Shown here one piece after another: positions 43,996 to 52,023 of a stretch of DNA of 64,000 nucleotides. The notes under the pieces are model-generated. The model ran no database searches. It worked only from the letters and a program-made list of their open reading frames with translations, and was not told the origin of the DNA. The stretch's first letter is position 1; each line of letters opens with the position of its first letter. The stretch comes from Amphiplicatus sp046296195 (GTDB lineage: Bacteria; Pseudomonadota; Alphaproteobacteria; Caulobacterales; Parvularculaceae): contig JBKBLR010000005.1 of NCBI GenBank assembly GCA_046296195.1, forward strand, positions 62,001-126,000, in the 5' to 3' direction. Both the position numbers and the translations under genes were made by a program.

Positions 43996-45237
43996 ATGCG
44001 CCAGAACGCATACGATAAGCCTACTTATGACGGCCCGCCCGATTACCGGGCGGTTGGTCGCCACGGCATGTTCCCGGATCTAACCCATGACGAGATCGCG
44101 CGGTTCAATTTCCTCGCGCAAATGAACCGGCATCTCGCAACGCGCGTCATGCCGGGCGTGAAAGAAGCGTTCGACGCACGGGTCGAGCCGTCCTTCCGGA
44201 ATGCGCAAGGGCGCGGCTTCACGGACCGTCACGAGGTCCGCAAGGCGCTGACGAAGGACCCGATGTTTCAATGGTGGTCGGCGCTGCGCCGCGCGACCAT
44301 GGAACAGCGCCAGCAGGCGGGCCGCTGGGTGACGCTGCGCCAGGCCGAGGCGCTCAATGCGCGCGCTGCTGCGCTGACGAAGGATGACCCGAAGCTGAAG
44401 CTCGACCCGGCGCTAAAGCCGCCGCGCTATGTCGCCGCGATCGACCATCACTGCATGCCGGGGAGCTATCACACCGAACTTGTCGCCGGCGACGTCACCG
44501 GCGCGGCGAATTACGATATCGGCCTCTTCACGACGACGGGCGGCATGCTCGGCCGCTACAATGACGGCGGCGGAGTCGCGGTCGCGGCGTGGATGAAGAA
44601 GAATATGCCGGCGTTCCGGCCGCGCCGGATTCTCGACCTCGGCTGCGGCCTCGGTCACAATGTACTGCCGATTGCAGAGGCCTATCCCGAGGCGGAAATC
44701 GTCGCGGTCGACGTCGGCGCGCCGATGCTGCGCTATGGACGGGCGCGGGCGAAGACGATGGGCGTCGAGAACGTCATTTTCGTGCAGGGCGATGTCTCCT
44801 CGCTCAAAGATTTTGAGGACGAGAGCTTCGACTGGATCCAGTCGACGATGTTCCTGCATGAAACGAGCTTCGGTTCGATGCAAGCGATCTTCCGCGAGAC
44901 GCAGCGGCTCCTGAAGCCGGGCGGCGTCGTCCTTCATGTCGAACAGCCGCAATATTCAGCCGACATGCCGCTGTTCGAGCAGGCGATGCGCGACTGGGAC
45001 GCGTTCTATAATAACGAGCCTTTCTGGACGAAAATGCACGAGATCGATCTCGACGCCTTCATGCAGAAAGCGGGCTTCGCCAAAGACACGCTGATCCACG
45101 GGGGCGTCGCCGCAATCGTCGACAAGGACGTCTTCCCGGAAGCCGCGAAGGACGCAAAGCAGGAGGATTACGGGCGCAAGCCCGCCTGGCACGTCATCGG
45201 CGCGCGCAAACCTGAAGCACGAAAGGCCGCGGAATGA
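43996..45237 (+). CDS. SAM-dependent methyltransferase
   Basis: The start at 43996, behind GGAGAG, gives 413 residues. Residues 205-310 are a class I methyltransferase domain: motif I RRILDLGCGLGHNVLPIAEAYPEAEIVAVDVGAPMLRYG, then VIFVQGDVSSLKDFEDESFDWIQSTMFLHE and RLLKPGGVVLHVEQP. The 190-residue N-terminal part, helical and rich in Arg, is not part of the standard domain and probably holds the substrate (HDEIARFNFLAQMNRHL, RYVAAIDHHCMPG). It is divergent from the REDY-like operon, sharing operator site 5, and is coupled to the small gene at 45234. Its place in a catabolic path is not obvious; methylation of a carboxyl or hydroxyl group is possible. Confidence 0.85.
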   Translation: MRQNAYDKPTYDGPPDYRAVGRHGMFPDLTHDEIARFNFLAQMNRHLATRVMPGVKEAFDARVEPSFRNAQGRGFTDRHEVRKALTKDPMFQWWSALRRATMEQRQQAGRWVTLRQAEALNARAAALTKDDPKLKLDPALKPPRYVAAIDHHCMPGSYHTELVAGDVTGAANYDIGLFTTTGGMLGRYNDGGGVAVAAWMKKNMPAFRPRRILDLGCGLGHNVLPIAEAYPEAEIVAVDVGAPMLRYGRARAKTMGVENVIFVQGDVSSLKDFEDESFDWIQSTMFLHETSFGSMQAIFRETQRLLKPGGVVLHVEQPQYSADMPLFEQAMRDWDAFYNNEPFWTKMHEIDLDAFMQKAGFAKDTLIHGGVAAIVDKDVFPEAAKDAKQEDYGRKPAWHVIGARKPEARKAAE

Positions 45238-45590
45238 CGAAGCTTGATCCTCTTTCCCTCGCCGGCGCGAAAGCCCGCGGCAAGCGGCCCGTGTTCTTCG
45301 CGGATCGCGATGTCGAGCGGCTTCTCAACGTAGTGATGGCGCTCGCGCAGGAGGTCTCGGTGATGCGCGAGCGGCTCGACACCGTCGAGCGCCTGCTCGG
45401 GAAAAAAGGCGTCCTCACGCACGCCGAAATCGACGCCTTCGAGCCCTCCAAAGTCGAAGCCGAGGAGCGCGGTGTCACGACTCAGGAGTTCATCGCGCGC
45501 ATCCTGCGCATCATCCAGCAGGAACGCGAGGCGATCGGCTTCGGCGACGAGAGCGCCGAGGAGGTCGCCGACGAGCTGGCGAACAACTAA
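45234..45590 (+). CDS. Small helical protein coupled to the methyltransferase
   Basis: The ATG at 45234 overlaps the methyltransferase stop (ATGA), and the product has 118 residues. It is almost all helical: RDVERLLNVVMALAQEVSVMRERLDTVERLLGKKGVL looks like a coiled coil, then TQEFIARILRIIQQEREA. I do not recognise a family. The conserved-looking partnership with the methyltransferase suggests a small subunit of the same enzyme. Confidence 0.65.
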   Translation: MTKLDPLSLAGAKARGKRPVFFADRDVERLLNVVMALAQEVSVMRERLDTVERLLGKKGVLTHAEIDAFEPSKVEAEERGVTTQEFIARILRIIQQEREAIGFGDESAEEVADELANN

Positions 45591-45598
45591 GCGCGGCG

Positions 45599-46747
45599 TC
45601 AGCGCGGCCAGACCGCCTTGTCCTTGAGGTAGCGCGCCGCATCCGCGCCGTCCGCCGGCAGGTAGGCCGAAAAGAGATTGGGCGGATAGCGGTTGCGATA
45701 AGCCTCGAACACGTCGCGATAAAGATCGACATGCATCACCGGCTGACGATGCCGGGCGCGGAACTCGCCGATCGGGATGCGCGCCGTCACGACCTGCTCG
45801 GAATTGTCGGCGTCAGCTTCGGCGAGCGGCTTGCCGTCCGGCCCGAAGATCGCCGAGCCGCCCGCCCCGCCGCCAGCGAGAAAGCCCGGATTGTCGGGCG
45901 AGACGGCGTTGTTGCAGATCGCCGTGTAGACCTGATTGTACATCGAGGTCACAACGATGTCTTCGCGCGTGAAGCCGCCCGAGGCGGTACGCAGAAAAAT
46001 CTCCCCGCCTTTGAGCGCAAACGCCCGGAAGAGCTCCGGCTCCCTTTGAACGGACGAGGTGACGATATTGCCGACGTCGGTGCGGGTGACCGGGAGCACG
46101 GCGTCGCGGCCGTACATCTCCTGATAGCGGTCGAGGACGTCATAGATCGTCGTTGTGAAAAGCTCGAAGCCGACGAAGACGCCCTTGATGTTACGCGCCT
46201 TCCAGTGACGGTCGACAATCTTGCCTTCAGGTCCTGCGACAAAGGTTATCGAGAGCAGGTGGTTCGGCCAGTCGGGATCCTTCGCGTATGAGCCGAAGAC
46301 GATATAGCAACCATGACGCTTGGCCGCCGCCGCCACCGCCGAAATTTCGGGTCCGTCGACATCAATCGCGGCTTTCAGCGCGTCCTTGCGATCCCAGCGG
46401 TTCGAATAGCCCGAGATCGGAAATTCATGGAAGAACAGAATGTCCTTCGGCCCCCCCCAGCCCTGCGCGGCGTCGATGGACCGCAAAAAATGCGCGAGAT
46501 TGTCCTCGCGCGTGCGCTTCAGATTGTTGATGTCGACCGCGCGCACGCGCGTCTGCACGACGCCGAGCGAAATCGTTTCTTTGCGCAAAGGCGCGGCGGC
46601 GTAGGTTCCGTCCGCACTGTAGACGAGCGGGCCGCCGCCTTTCGTCGCAGCCTCGACGCGCGCGCCGAGCATCGCGCCGCCGGCAAGGGCGAACGTCGCC
46701 TTCAGGGCGCTGCGTCTCGACATCGCGCTTTGCTTCGTCTCCATCAT
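45599..46747 (-). CDS. Tat-exported nitrilase-like protein lacking the catalytic Cys
   Basis: The 382 residues begin with a Tat signal (SRRSALKATFALAGGAMLGARVEA), so the folded protein goes to the periplasm. The nitrilase fold follows: the Glu in ILFFHEFPISGYSN (about residue 100) and the Lys in HWKARNIKGV (about 185) are present. At the Cys elbow the sequence is VGNIVTSSVQREPELFRAFALKGGEIFL, with Ser-Ser-Val where a Cys should be. It has no classical thiol nucleophile. It is the end gene of the operon from 49273 and is coupled to the LolA-like gene by ATGA. Export plus a lost Cys make a ligand-binding or Ser-based role possible. Confidence 0.8.
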   Translation of the reverse strand: MMETKQSAMSRRSALKATFALAGGAMLGARVEAATKGGGPLVYSADGTYAAAPLRKETISLGVVQTRVRAVDINNLKRTREDNLAHFLRSIDAAQGWGGPKDILFFHEFPISGYSNRWDRKDALKAAIDVDGPEISAVAAAAKRHGCYIVFGSYAKDPDWPNHLLSITFVAGPEGKIVDRHWKARNIKGVFVGFELFTTTIYDVLDRYQEMYGRDAVLPVTRTDVGNIVTSSVQREPELFRAFALKGGEIFLRTASGGFTREDIVVTSMYNQVYTAICNNAVSPDNPGFLAGGGAGGSAIFGPDGKPLAEADADNSEQVVTARIPIGEFRARHRQPVMHVDLYRDVFEAYRNRYPPNLFSAYLPADGADAARYLKDKAVWPR

Positions 46748-47532
46748 CGCTTGCCTCCTTTCGGCGTGAACACCCTGTCCGGCATCGGGGCGTCGAGGTC
46801 GAAATCGGTCCAGATGACTTCGTTCTGTTTGACGCCGTCATAGAAGAGGCGCACGCGGCCCGCTTGGGTCCATGACACGCTTGGCTTTGAGTAAAAGTCC
46901 GAATAGATGCGCTCATGCCAGCCTCGCGGGGTCGAAAAGCCGGCCAGCAGCACCTGATAGGTCTCGGCGTCGATCCCAAAGCGCGTGACGCCGCCCATGG
47001 GATCTTTCAGCTCAATGAAATGCGCAGGCCGCCCGTCGACAAGATCGTCAGGCAGGCGCGTCCGCGTCCAGCCCTCGTCGAGCGCGTGGCGAATCGCGCC
47101 AAAGCCGAAATTTGAAGCCCATTGGGCGTTAGCGCTTTCATCGTCGACATACCCGTCGAGATTGAACGTGCGTCTGCCATCGAAACCCATGAGAAACACG
47201 ATCTTGCCGCTCTTGCGTCCCTCGATGCGGACCTTCCCATCGGCGGCGTGCGCGTCCTTCTTTTCCCAGTCATAGACGCGCCACATGCGGTATTCGTCGA
47301 AGACTGAAATTGTCGACCCTTTGTGCTGGACCATGTAGCCCTTGAGAAGTATCGATTTCGGGCGACGCCACGTCTCCCCGCCGGCCGCGTTGAAGGCGCG
47401 AGCGACGATCTCGTCGGCGGAGAGCTCTGGCGCGATTGGTTGGAGCGCCGGATGGGTGACGCCGCCGTCCGCAGCGACGATCGCAGGAGCCCACGCAAGC
47501 GCCAGCGCGACAAGAAGGGTGCGCGTTTTCAT
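46744..47532 (-). CDS. Exported LolA-like beta protein of unknown function
   Basis: The 262-residue product has a signal peptide (MKTRTLLVALALAWAPAIVAAD) and a mature part with beta-rich sequence that recalls the LolA/LolB half-barrel: ILLKGYMVQHKGSTISVFDEYRMWRVYDW, then MGFDGRRTFNLDGY, FGIDAETYQVLLAGFSTPRGW, and KQNEVIWTDFDLDAPMPDRVF. The terminal GGK is near a polar end. It probably binds a hydrophobic ligand in the periplasm; the fold guess is weak. A GGAGG ribosome site precedes the ATG at 47532, and the start overlaps the DUF1330 stop. Confidence 0.7.
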   Translation of the reverse strand: MKTRTLLVALALAWAPAIVAADGGVTHPALQPIAPELSADEIVARAFNAAGGETWRRPKSILLKGYMVQHKGSTISVFDEYRMWRVYDWEKKDAHAADGKVRIEGRKSGKIVFLMGFDGRRTFNLDGYVDDESANAQWASNFGFGAIRHALDEGWTRTRLPDDLVDGRPAHFIELKDPMGGVTRFGIDAETYQVLLAGFSTPRGWHERIYSDFYSKPSVSWTQAGRVRLFYDGVKQNEVIWTDFDLDAPMPDRVFTPKGGKR

Positions 47533-47825
47533 GACGGATCCTCCAAAACGATGACATGACAGTCGGCGAGCGCGGCGCGCGCCGCCTTCAGCGCCTGATA
47601 CTCAGGAGAGGACCAAAACCGCTCGATCGCGGCGCGGTCCGGCCAGACCGAGATGACGGCGGAGAAGCCGGGGCCGAAGCCGCCCTCGAGCGCTTCGGTC
47701 CTCGGCGTGCGCACGAGGTATTTCCCGCCGAAGATTTCAATGAGCTTCGCGGTCGGCGCTGCGTAGTCCGCTATGAACCGCTCGCGGTCCCTCACGTTCG
47801 CAAAAACGACCATGTAGGCGGTCAT
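47529..47825 (-). CDS. DUF1330-family protein (cytoplasmic)
   Basis: The 98-residue protein has the same fold as the exported one at 19718: TAYMVVFANVRDRERFIADYAAPTAKLIEIFGGKYLVR, then VISVWPDRAAIERFWSSPEYQALKAARAALADCHVIVLE. No signal peptide is present. It is coupled by 4-bp overlaps to the MFS gene before it and the LolA-like gene after it. Members of this family appear in catabolic clusters as small isomerase- or monooxygenase-like proteins, but no fixed reaction is known. Confidence 0.85.
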   Translation of the reverse strand: MTAYMVVFANVRDRERFIADYAAPTAKLIEIFGGKYLVRTPRTEALEGGFGPGFSAVISVWPDRAAIERFWSSPEYQALKAARAALADCHVIVLEDPS

Positions 47826-49273
47826 CGGCTAGTCTCCGGCGGAGGAAATTTTCGATAGCGCCCAAGAAGCAGCAGCGGCGGCGTTGAAACGAAAAGCACG
47901 ATCGCGGTCTGCGTCAGCGTCGCCTGCCAGCCGGTGGCGTCGGCAAGGCGCGTCAAAATCGTCGGGCCGAGCCCTGCGCCGAGCGCGAAGAAGCCGTAGA
48001 TCGCGCCGTAGATCGCCGAATAGGATCGCATGCCGAAATATTTCGAAACGAGATAGGCCATGAAGTCGTATTCAACGCCCGCACCGAAGCCAATCATCAA
48101 AATCCAGAGCGTCGCGGCATCAGCGTCTAGCCCCGGCCGGCCGAGCTGCCAGAGCGCCCATGCCGGCGAGCATAGGAAGATGAATGCTATCGCCGGCGCC
48201 CAGAAGCGATCGATGAGAAAGCCTCCGACGACGCGTCCGCCGAGCACCGCGATACCTGTAAGCGTCGCAAGGCCGACCGCTTCGTCCATGCCGAAGCCGG
48301 CGGCCGTCAGAACACGCTCAATATTCGGAATTATTGCTCCGACAGCATAGGAGATTGGTACGAAGACGACGGCGAGCAGCCAGAACCGCCATGTTCTCGC
48401 AGCCTCCCGAAGCGTCATGCCTGGCAAGAGCGCGCGCGCCGCACCGACGGCGACTGGCGGCGGCGCGGTGCGGATGTCGAAGGCGATCATCGCGACGACT
48501 GGCAGGAGAGCGAGGCCCGAGAAGAAATAGGCCATTACATATTCTAGCCGAAGGCCCCTCGCCTCGACAAGCGGCGCTATTTGCCGGTTGACGATTAGGA
48601 TGAGAGCGAGCGTCGCGGCGAGCGCAATCGCAAGGATCGGCAGTTTCAGACGCGTCACGGCCGCGTCGCGCGCCGGCGTGTCGCCGACATCGCGCAGCCC
48701 GAGCCACGCAATCGGCAAAGCGATCGCCAGCGGCAGACAGCCGATCACGAAGTAGGCCGTACGCCAGTCGGCGGTCTGCACCATATACTGCGCGAAAAAC
48801 TTCGCGAGCGCGCCATAAACGCCTGTCGCTATGAGCGCGATGCCGAGAGCGATGCCGCGATTTCGATCGAACCAGTTGGCGACGGGCCGTGTGAAGGTGA
48901 TGGGCAATGTGCCGGCGCCAGCGAAGGCCAAAATGAGCCAGAGCGCGACGTAGAGCGCCTTCGACCCTGAATTGAGCGCGAGCGCCATCATGGCGAGGCT
49001 GAACGTAATTATCGAGGCGAGCGCGACTCGACGCGCGCCGAATCGTTCCGCCAGAACGCCGATTACAGGCGCCGCCGCAAAGGCGCCGAAGGTGTAGATC
49101 GCCAAAGCATTGAGAATATCGCCCGGCGTCCAGCCCGCCGGACCGAACTCCTCCAGCAAAGGCGGTATGAAGACGCCGATAGTGTAAAACGGAAGAGGCG
49201 AGAGCCCGAGGCCGACGCCGACCGCCGCCGCGCTCAAGACCGGCCAGCCGCGCTTGAATTCGCTCTCCGCCAT
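47822..49273 (-). CDS. MFS transporter (organic-anion type)
   Basis: The 483-residue protein has 12 hydrophobic helices and the MFS loop motif (ERFGARRVALAS, about residue 70, between helices 2 and 3). The pattern of the oxalate/formate antiporter-like subgroup is visible in ANWFDRNRGIALGIALIATGVYGALAKF and in GFGAGVEYDFMAYLVSKYFGMRSYSAIYGAIYGFFALGAGLGP (second half). It moves a substrate, probably a carboxylate, across the inner membrane with a proton or exchange partner. It is 54 bp downstream of the CpcT-like gene and likely belongs to the same transcript, as no operator lies in the gap. Confidence 0.9.
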   Translation of the reverse strand: MAESEFKRGWPVLSAAAVGVGLGLSPLPFYTIGVFIPPLLEEFGPAGWTPGDILNALAIYTFGAFAAAPVIGVLAERFGARRVALASIITFSLAMMALALNSGSKALYVALWLILAFAGAGTLPITFTRPVANWFDRNRGIALGIALIATGVYGALAKFFAQYMVQTADWRTAYFVIGCLPLAIALPIAWLGLRDVGDTPARDAAVTRLKLPILAIALAATLALILIVNRQIAPLVEARGLRLEYVMAYFFSGLALLPVVAMIAFDIRTAPPPVAVGAARALLPGMTLREAARTWRFWLLAVVFVPISYAVGAIIPNIERVLTAAGFGMDEAVGLATLTGIAVLGGRVVGGFLIDRFWAPAIAFIFLCSPAWALWQLGRPGLDADAATLWILMIGFGAGVEYDFMAYLVSKYFGMRSYSAIYGAIYGFFALGAGLGPTILTRLADATGWQATLTQTAIVLFVSTPPLLLLGRYRKFPPPETSR

Positions 49274-49327
49274 TCGCCCCTCCGGATCAGACCCTGTCGT
49301 TCAGGCTATCGGCGCCTTCTGGCGCGA

Positions 49328-50344
49328 TCATTCGTAAAGTCGGTCGGGAGCGTAAGTGCAGCTTGCCTGCAGCCAGCGCAGATTGAGGCCGATGCGCTGA
49401 GCGTCGAATTCGGTCCAAGCGTAGCTCACCGCCCGCTCCGAGGTTCCCTCACGCGCATAAAGAGTCAGCGAGGGGCGGTTTAGTCCCGTCGGCCATTCAA
49501 CCCGGCGCAGGAGCAGCGTGACTCGACGCGGCGGTGATTCGTCCGTGGTAAGCTCCAGGACGCCCCCTTGATCGTGGAGTAGGCCGCCGCGTTGGAACTG
49601 CCAGTCGTTCATGCCCTCGCCGCTGTCGCCATGTTTGGCCCCGCGCAACACCGCGGTCCAGCACTCGAAGGAACGGGCCTTTTTGAGTTTGTGTGGCACG
49701 CCCGCCTTGTTTCCGAAGACATAGTCGCCGTTCAGCGTTGTCGCCCGATCGGAAATCCAGATTTCTTCCGGCGTCAGTACGAGGTCGTCGTCAATGACGA
49801 TCTCCCCAAAGCGGTCTGATTTCACTCGGCAAGCCCCGTCTTCAATGCTGCCGATGAACTGGTTGGCTTGACGCCGCCACAGAACGTCGCAGCCCTCGAT
49901 CGTAGTCGTCTGCGCCGGCTTCAGGCCGAGGAGTTTTGAGGGGTCACGCCAAGCGCCGGCCAGCGCGGCGGGCTTCATCGGCGTATAGATCTTGAGGCGG
50001 ATTGCACCCGCAGCCGCGTCCGCGCTCAGCGCATAGATCCGCTGACGGTAAATCCGCGCCGAGTCGCCATTGGAGAATTGTTCCACATAGAAGACGTGGC
50101 TGCCGAAAGCAGGCAGCTCGACCGGACGGAAAATCGAATGAATGCGCTCGTGCCGGACTTCCGCTGCAACGCCAAGCTCAGGCTCCCAGAACACTTGAGA
50201 TTCATTGTCGTAGCGACCGGGAAACCATTCCAGGAAAAGAGCGAAATCTTTTTCGAGAGCTGTAGCCGGTACGCCTTGCGCGGCGCCGGCAGTCGGCGCT
50301 GCAAATGCAATAGCGAGCACCGCCGCCAAGGATCTCCGCAGCAT
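49328..50344 (-). CDS. Exported CpcT/CpeT (bilin lyase)-family protein, copy 2
   Basis: The start at 50344 (MLRRSLAAVLAIAFAAPTAGAAQ), behind GGGAGGG, gives 338 residues with a signal peptide. The first 200 mature residues match the CpcT/CpeT family well: FLEWFPGRYDNESQVFWE, RIHSIFRPVELPAFGSHVFYVEQ, RIYRQRIYAL, LAGAWRDPSKLLGL, EGCDVLWRRQANQFIGSIEDGACRV and DDLVLTPEEIWISDRA. A 100-residue C-terminal extension (WTAVLRGAKHGDSGEGMNDWQFQRGG to LQASCTYAP) is absent from cyanobacterial lyases. It heads the transcript that continues with MFS, DUF1330, LolA-like and nitrilase-like genes and carries operator site 6. Confidence 0.85.
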   Translation of the reverse strand: MLRRSLAAVLAIAFAAPTAGAAQGVPATALEKDFALFLEWFPGRYDNESQVFWEPELGVAAEVRHERIHSIFRPVELPAFGSHVFYVEQFSNGDSARIYRQRIYALSADAAAGAIRLKIYTPMKPAALAGAWRDPSKLLGLKPAQTTTIEGCDVLWRRQANQFIGSIEDGACRVKSDRFGEIVIDDDLVLTPEEIWISDRATTLNGDYVFGNKAGVPHKLKKARSFECWTAVLRGAKHGDSGEGMNDWQFQRGGLLHDQGGVLELTTDESPPRRVTLLLRRVEWPTGLNRPSLTLYAREGTSERAVSYAWTEFDAQRIGLNLRWLQASCTYAPDRLYE

Positions 50345-50390
50345 CACGGCCCTCCCGCGCCGCCCGATCATCCCGGCGGACCACCCTTCC

Positions 50391-50408
50391 GAAATGATAT
50401 ACCATTTC
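50391..50408. promoter_or_regulatory. Cluster operator, site 6
   Basis: GAAATGATATACCATTTC is palindromic in 16 of 18 positions. It lies 48-49 bp from both divergent starts, the CpcT-like gene at 50344 and the amine oxidase gene at 50454, so one binding event could control both. Confidence 0.72.
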
Positions 50409-50453
50409 TCTGGATCGGTGATAGCCTTTTGTGCGCCTCGATGGAGCTTTAAT

Positions 50454-51863
50454 ATGCAGATCGGAATTACAAGGCGGGCCGCCACGGTCGGCGCAGCGGG
50501 ACTTATCGCGGCCAGCTGCATGCGCGCCAGCGTGCGTAAAGACGCCGATGTGATCGTGCTTGGCGCAGGGCTTTCCGGCCTCTTTGCAGCGATGACGCTT
50601 CATGAGGCCGGCGTCAAAGTCCGCGTTCTTGAGGCGTCCTCGCGCGCCGGGGGCCGCTTGTGGACGCTTGACGATTTGCCGGGGAAGCCGGAGGCTGGCG
50701 GATCACAGGTCGGGCGTACCTATGCGCGCGTGCGGTATGCGGCGGCGAAAACCGGCGTTCGCATCATCGACCCTGACAAGCCCGATCGCGAAGAGCGCAT
50801 CCTTCTCATCGGCGACAAGGCGGTCACCCAAGCCGAGTGGGCCGCCTCGCCGATCAATCCATTCCCCGACGGCTTTCGATCTTTCCCGCCGGACGCCGCG
50901 CTCTTCGCCGCAGCGGGCCCTGGCAATCCTTTCAAGGCGCCCGATGACTGGCGCAAACCGACCGTCGACCTGTCAGCAGACGCTTTTCTCGAATCCAAAG
51001 GATTTGACGCTGCGGCGCGTCGCCTCATCGACATCGCGCTCAACGCCAATAGCCTCGACACTTATTCAATAATCAACGTATGGCGCACCCTGCAGCTCTA
51101 TGCGGTCGACGCCGAGCTGGGGCCCAGCGGGGAAGTTGAGGGCGGGTCGCAGCGGCTTGCCGAGGCGATGGCGGCCTTTCTCGGCGAGGGCGCAGTATCG
51201 CTCGAGGAAGCGGCGACAGCAGTCGAAGCCGACGGGGCCGGCGTCGTCGTCACAACAGCCCGCGGACGGAATTTGACGGCGGACCATTGCATCATCGCGC
51301 TGCCCTTTCCTGCCGTTCGTCGCCTGGCGATCAAGCCAGCCCCGGCGAGCGAACTCGCTGAGGCGATAGCCACGATGCCTTACACCCAGATCATTCAGCT
51401 GCACCTCGCGCCCGAGTCGCCTTTCTGGGAGCAGGACGGGTTGCCGCCAGTCATGTGGACTGATGGGCCGCTTGAGCGAATCTTCGCCACAATATCGGAC
51501 GGGGCCTTCGCAGCCTTCAACGCCTGGATCAACGGAACCGGCGCGCAAGATATTGACGGTCTTGACGACGCCAGCCTCGAAGCGCTCGCGCAATCGGAGT
51601 TCAAGCGACTGCGACCAGCTAGCGAGGGCAAGATTCGCCTTTTAAAGGCGGTACGCTGGACTGAAGGATCGTCAACAGCAGGCGGCGCTTACATGCATTT
51701 CGCCCCTGGACAGGTCGCGCGCTGGAAAGATGCGTTGGCCTCGCAGTCGCCACGCATTCAACTCGCGGGGGAGCACCTATCTGTCCTTCATACCGGCATG
51801 GAAGGCGCTTGCGAGTCCGGCCATCGGGCTGCGATGGCGATTTTATCGATCGTCGGCCGCTAA
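50454..51863 (+). CDS. Exported flavin amine oxidase-family protein
   Basis: The ATG at 50454 gives 469 residues. The N-terminus MQIGITRRAATVGAAGLIAASCMRA has a twin Arg and a Cys that could be lipidated, so Tat export is likely. DVIVLGAGLSGLFAAMTLHEAGVKVRVLEASSRAGGRLW is the FAD-binding motif of the monoamine oxidase/protoporphyrinogen oxidase superfamily; EGGSQRLAEAMA, FLGEGAVSLEEAATAVE and AGEHLSVLHTGMEGACESG are further family marks. It would oxidise an amine or a C-C bond (tetrapyrrole precursors are oxidised by relatives). It is monocistronic, divergent from the CpcT-like operon. A -10-like element is not evident outside the operator. Confidence 0.85.
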   Translation: MQIGITRRAATVGAAGLIAASCMRASVRKDADVIVLGAGLSGLFAAMTLHEAGVKVRVLEASSRAGGRLWTLDDLPGKPEAGGSQVGRTYARVRYAAAKTGVRIIDPDKPDREERILLIGDKAVTQAEWAASPINPFPDGFRSFPPDAALFAAAGPGNPFKAPDDWRKPTVDLSADAFLESKGFDAAARRLIDIALNANSLDTYSIINVWRTLQLYAVDAELGPSGEVEGGSQRLAEAMAAFLGEGAVSLEEAATAVEADGAGVVVTTARGRNLTADHCIIALPFPAVRRLAIKPAPASELAEAIATMPYTQIIQLHLAPESPFWEQDGLPPVMWTDGPLERIFATISDGAFAAFNAWINGTGAQDIDGLDDASLEALAQSEFKRLRPASEGKIRLLKAVRWTEGSSTAGGAYMHFAPGQVARWKDALASQSPRIQLAGEHLSVLHTGMEGACESGHRAAMAILSIVGR

Positions 51864-51969
51864 GGCGGGTCGTGCAGCCTCAATGCCGCTGCGACCTTTC
51901 GTGACTGCCGCTGCGAAGGACCTTAAACGGCGAAATCATTCCGGATCAGGCTGCGATCTCCAAACCGGC

Positions 51970-52001
51970 AAAAAAAACGGGCCCGGCTTTCGCCGAGCCC
52001 G
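51970..52001 (-). terminator. Rho-independent terminator of the TonB receptor gene
   Basis: On the minus strand a 9-bp GC-rich stem (CGGGCTCGG / CCGGGCCCG with one mismatch, 51978-52001) with a small loop is followed by eight T residues (51970-51977). It lies 23 bp after the stop codon of the TonB receptor gene, an ideal distance. Confidence 0.85.
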
Positions 52002-52023
52002 CCAGTCGATGCTCTCTGGAAGG

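Noticed and set aside
49274..49327. Search for a cluster operator in front of the MFS gene
   Set aside because: None is present; the 54-bp gap suggests read-through from the CpcT-like gene.
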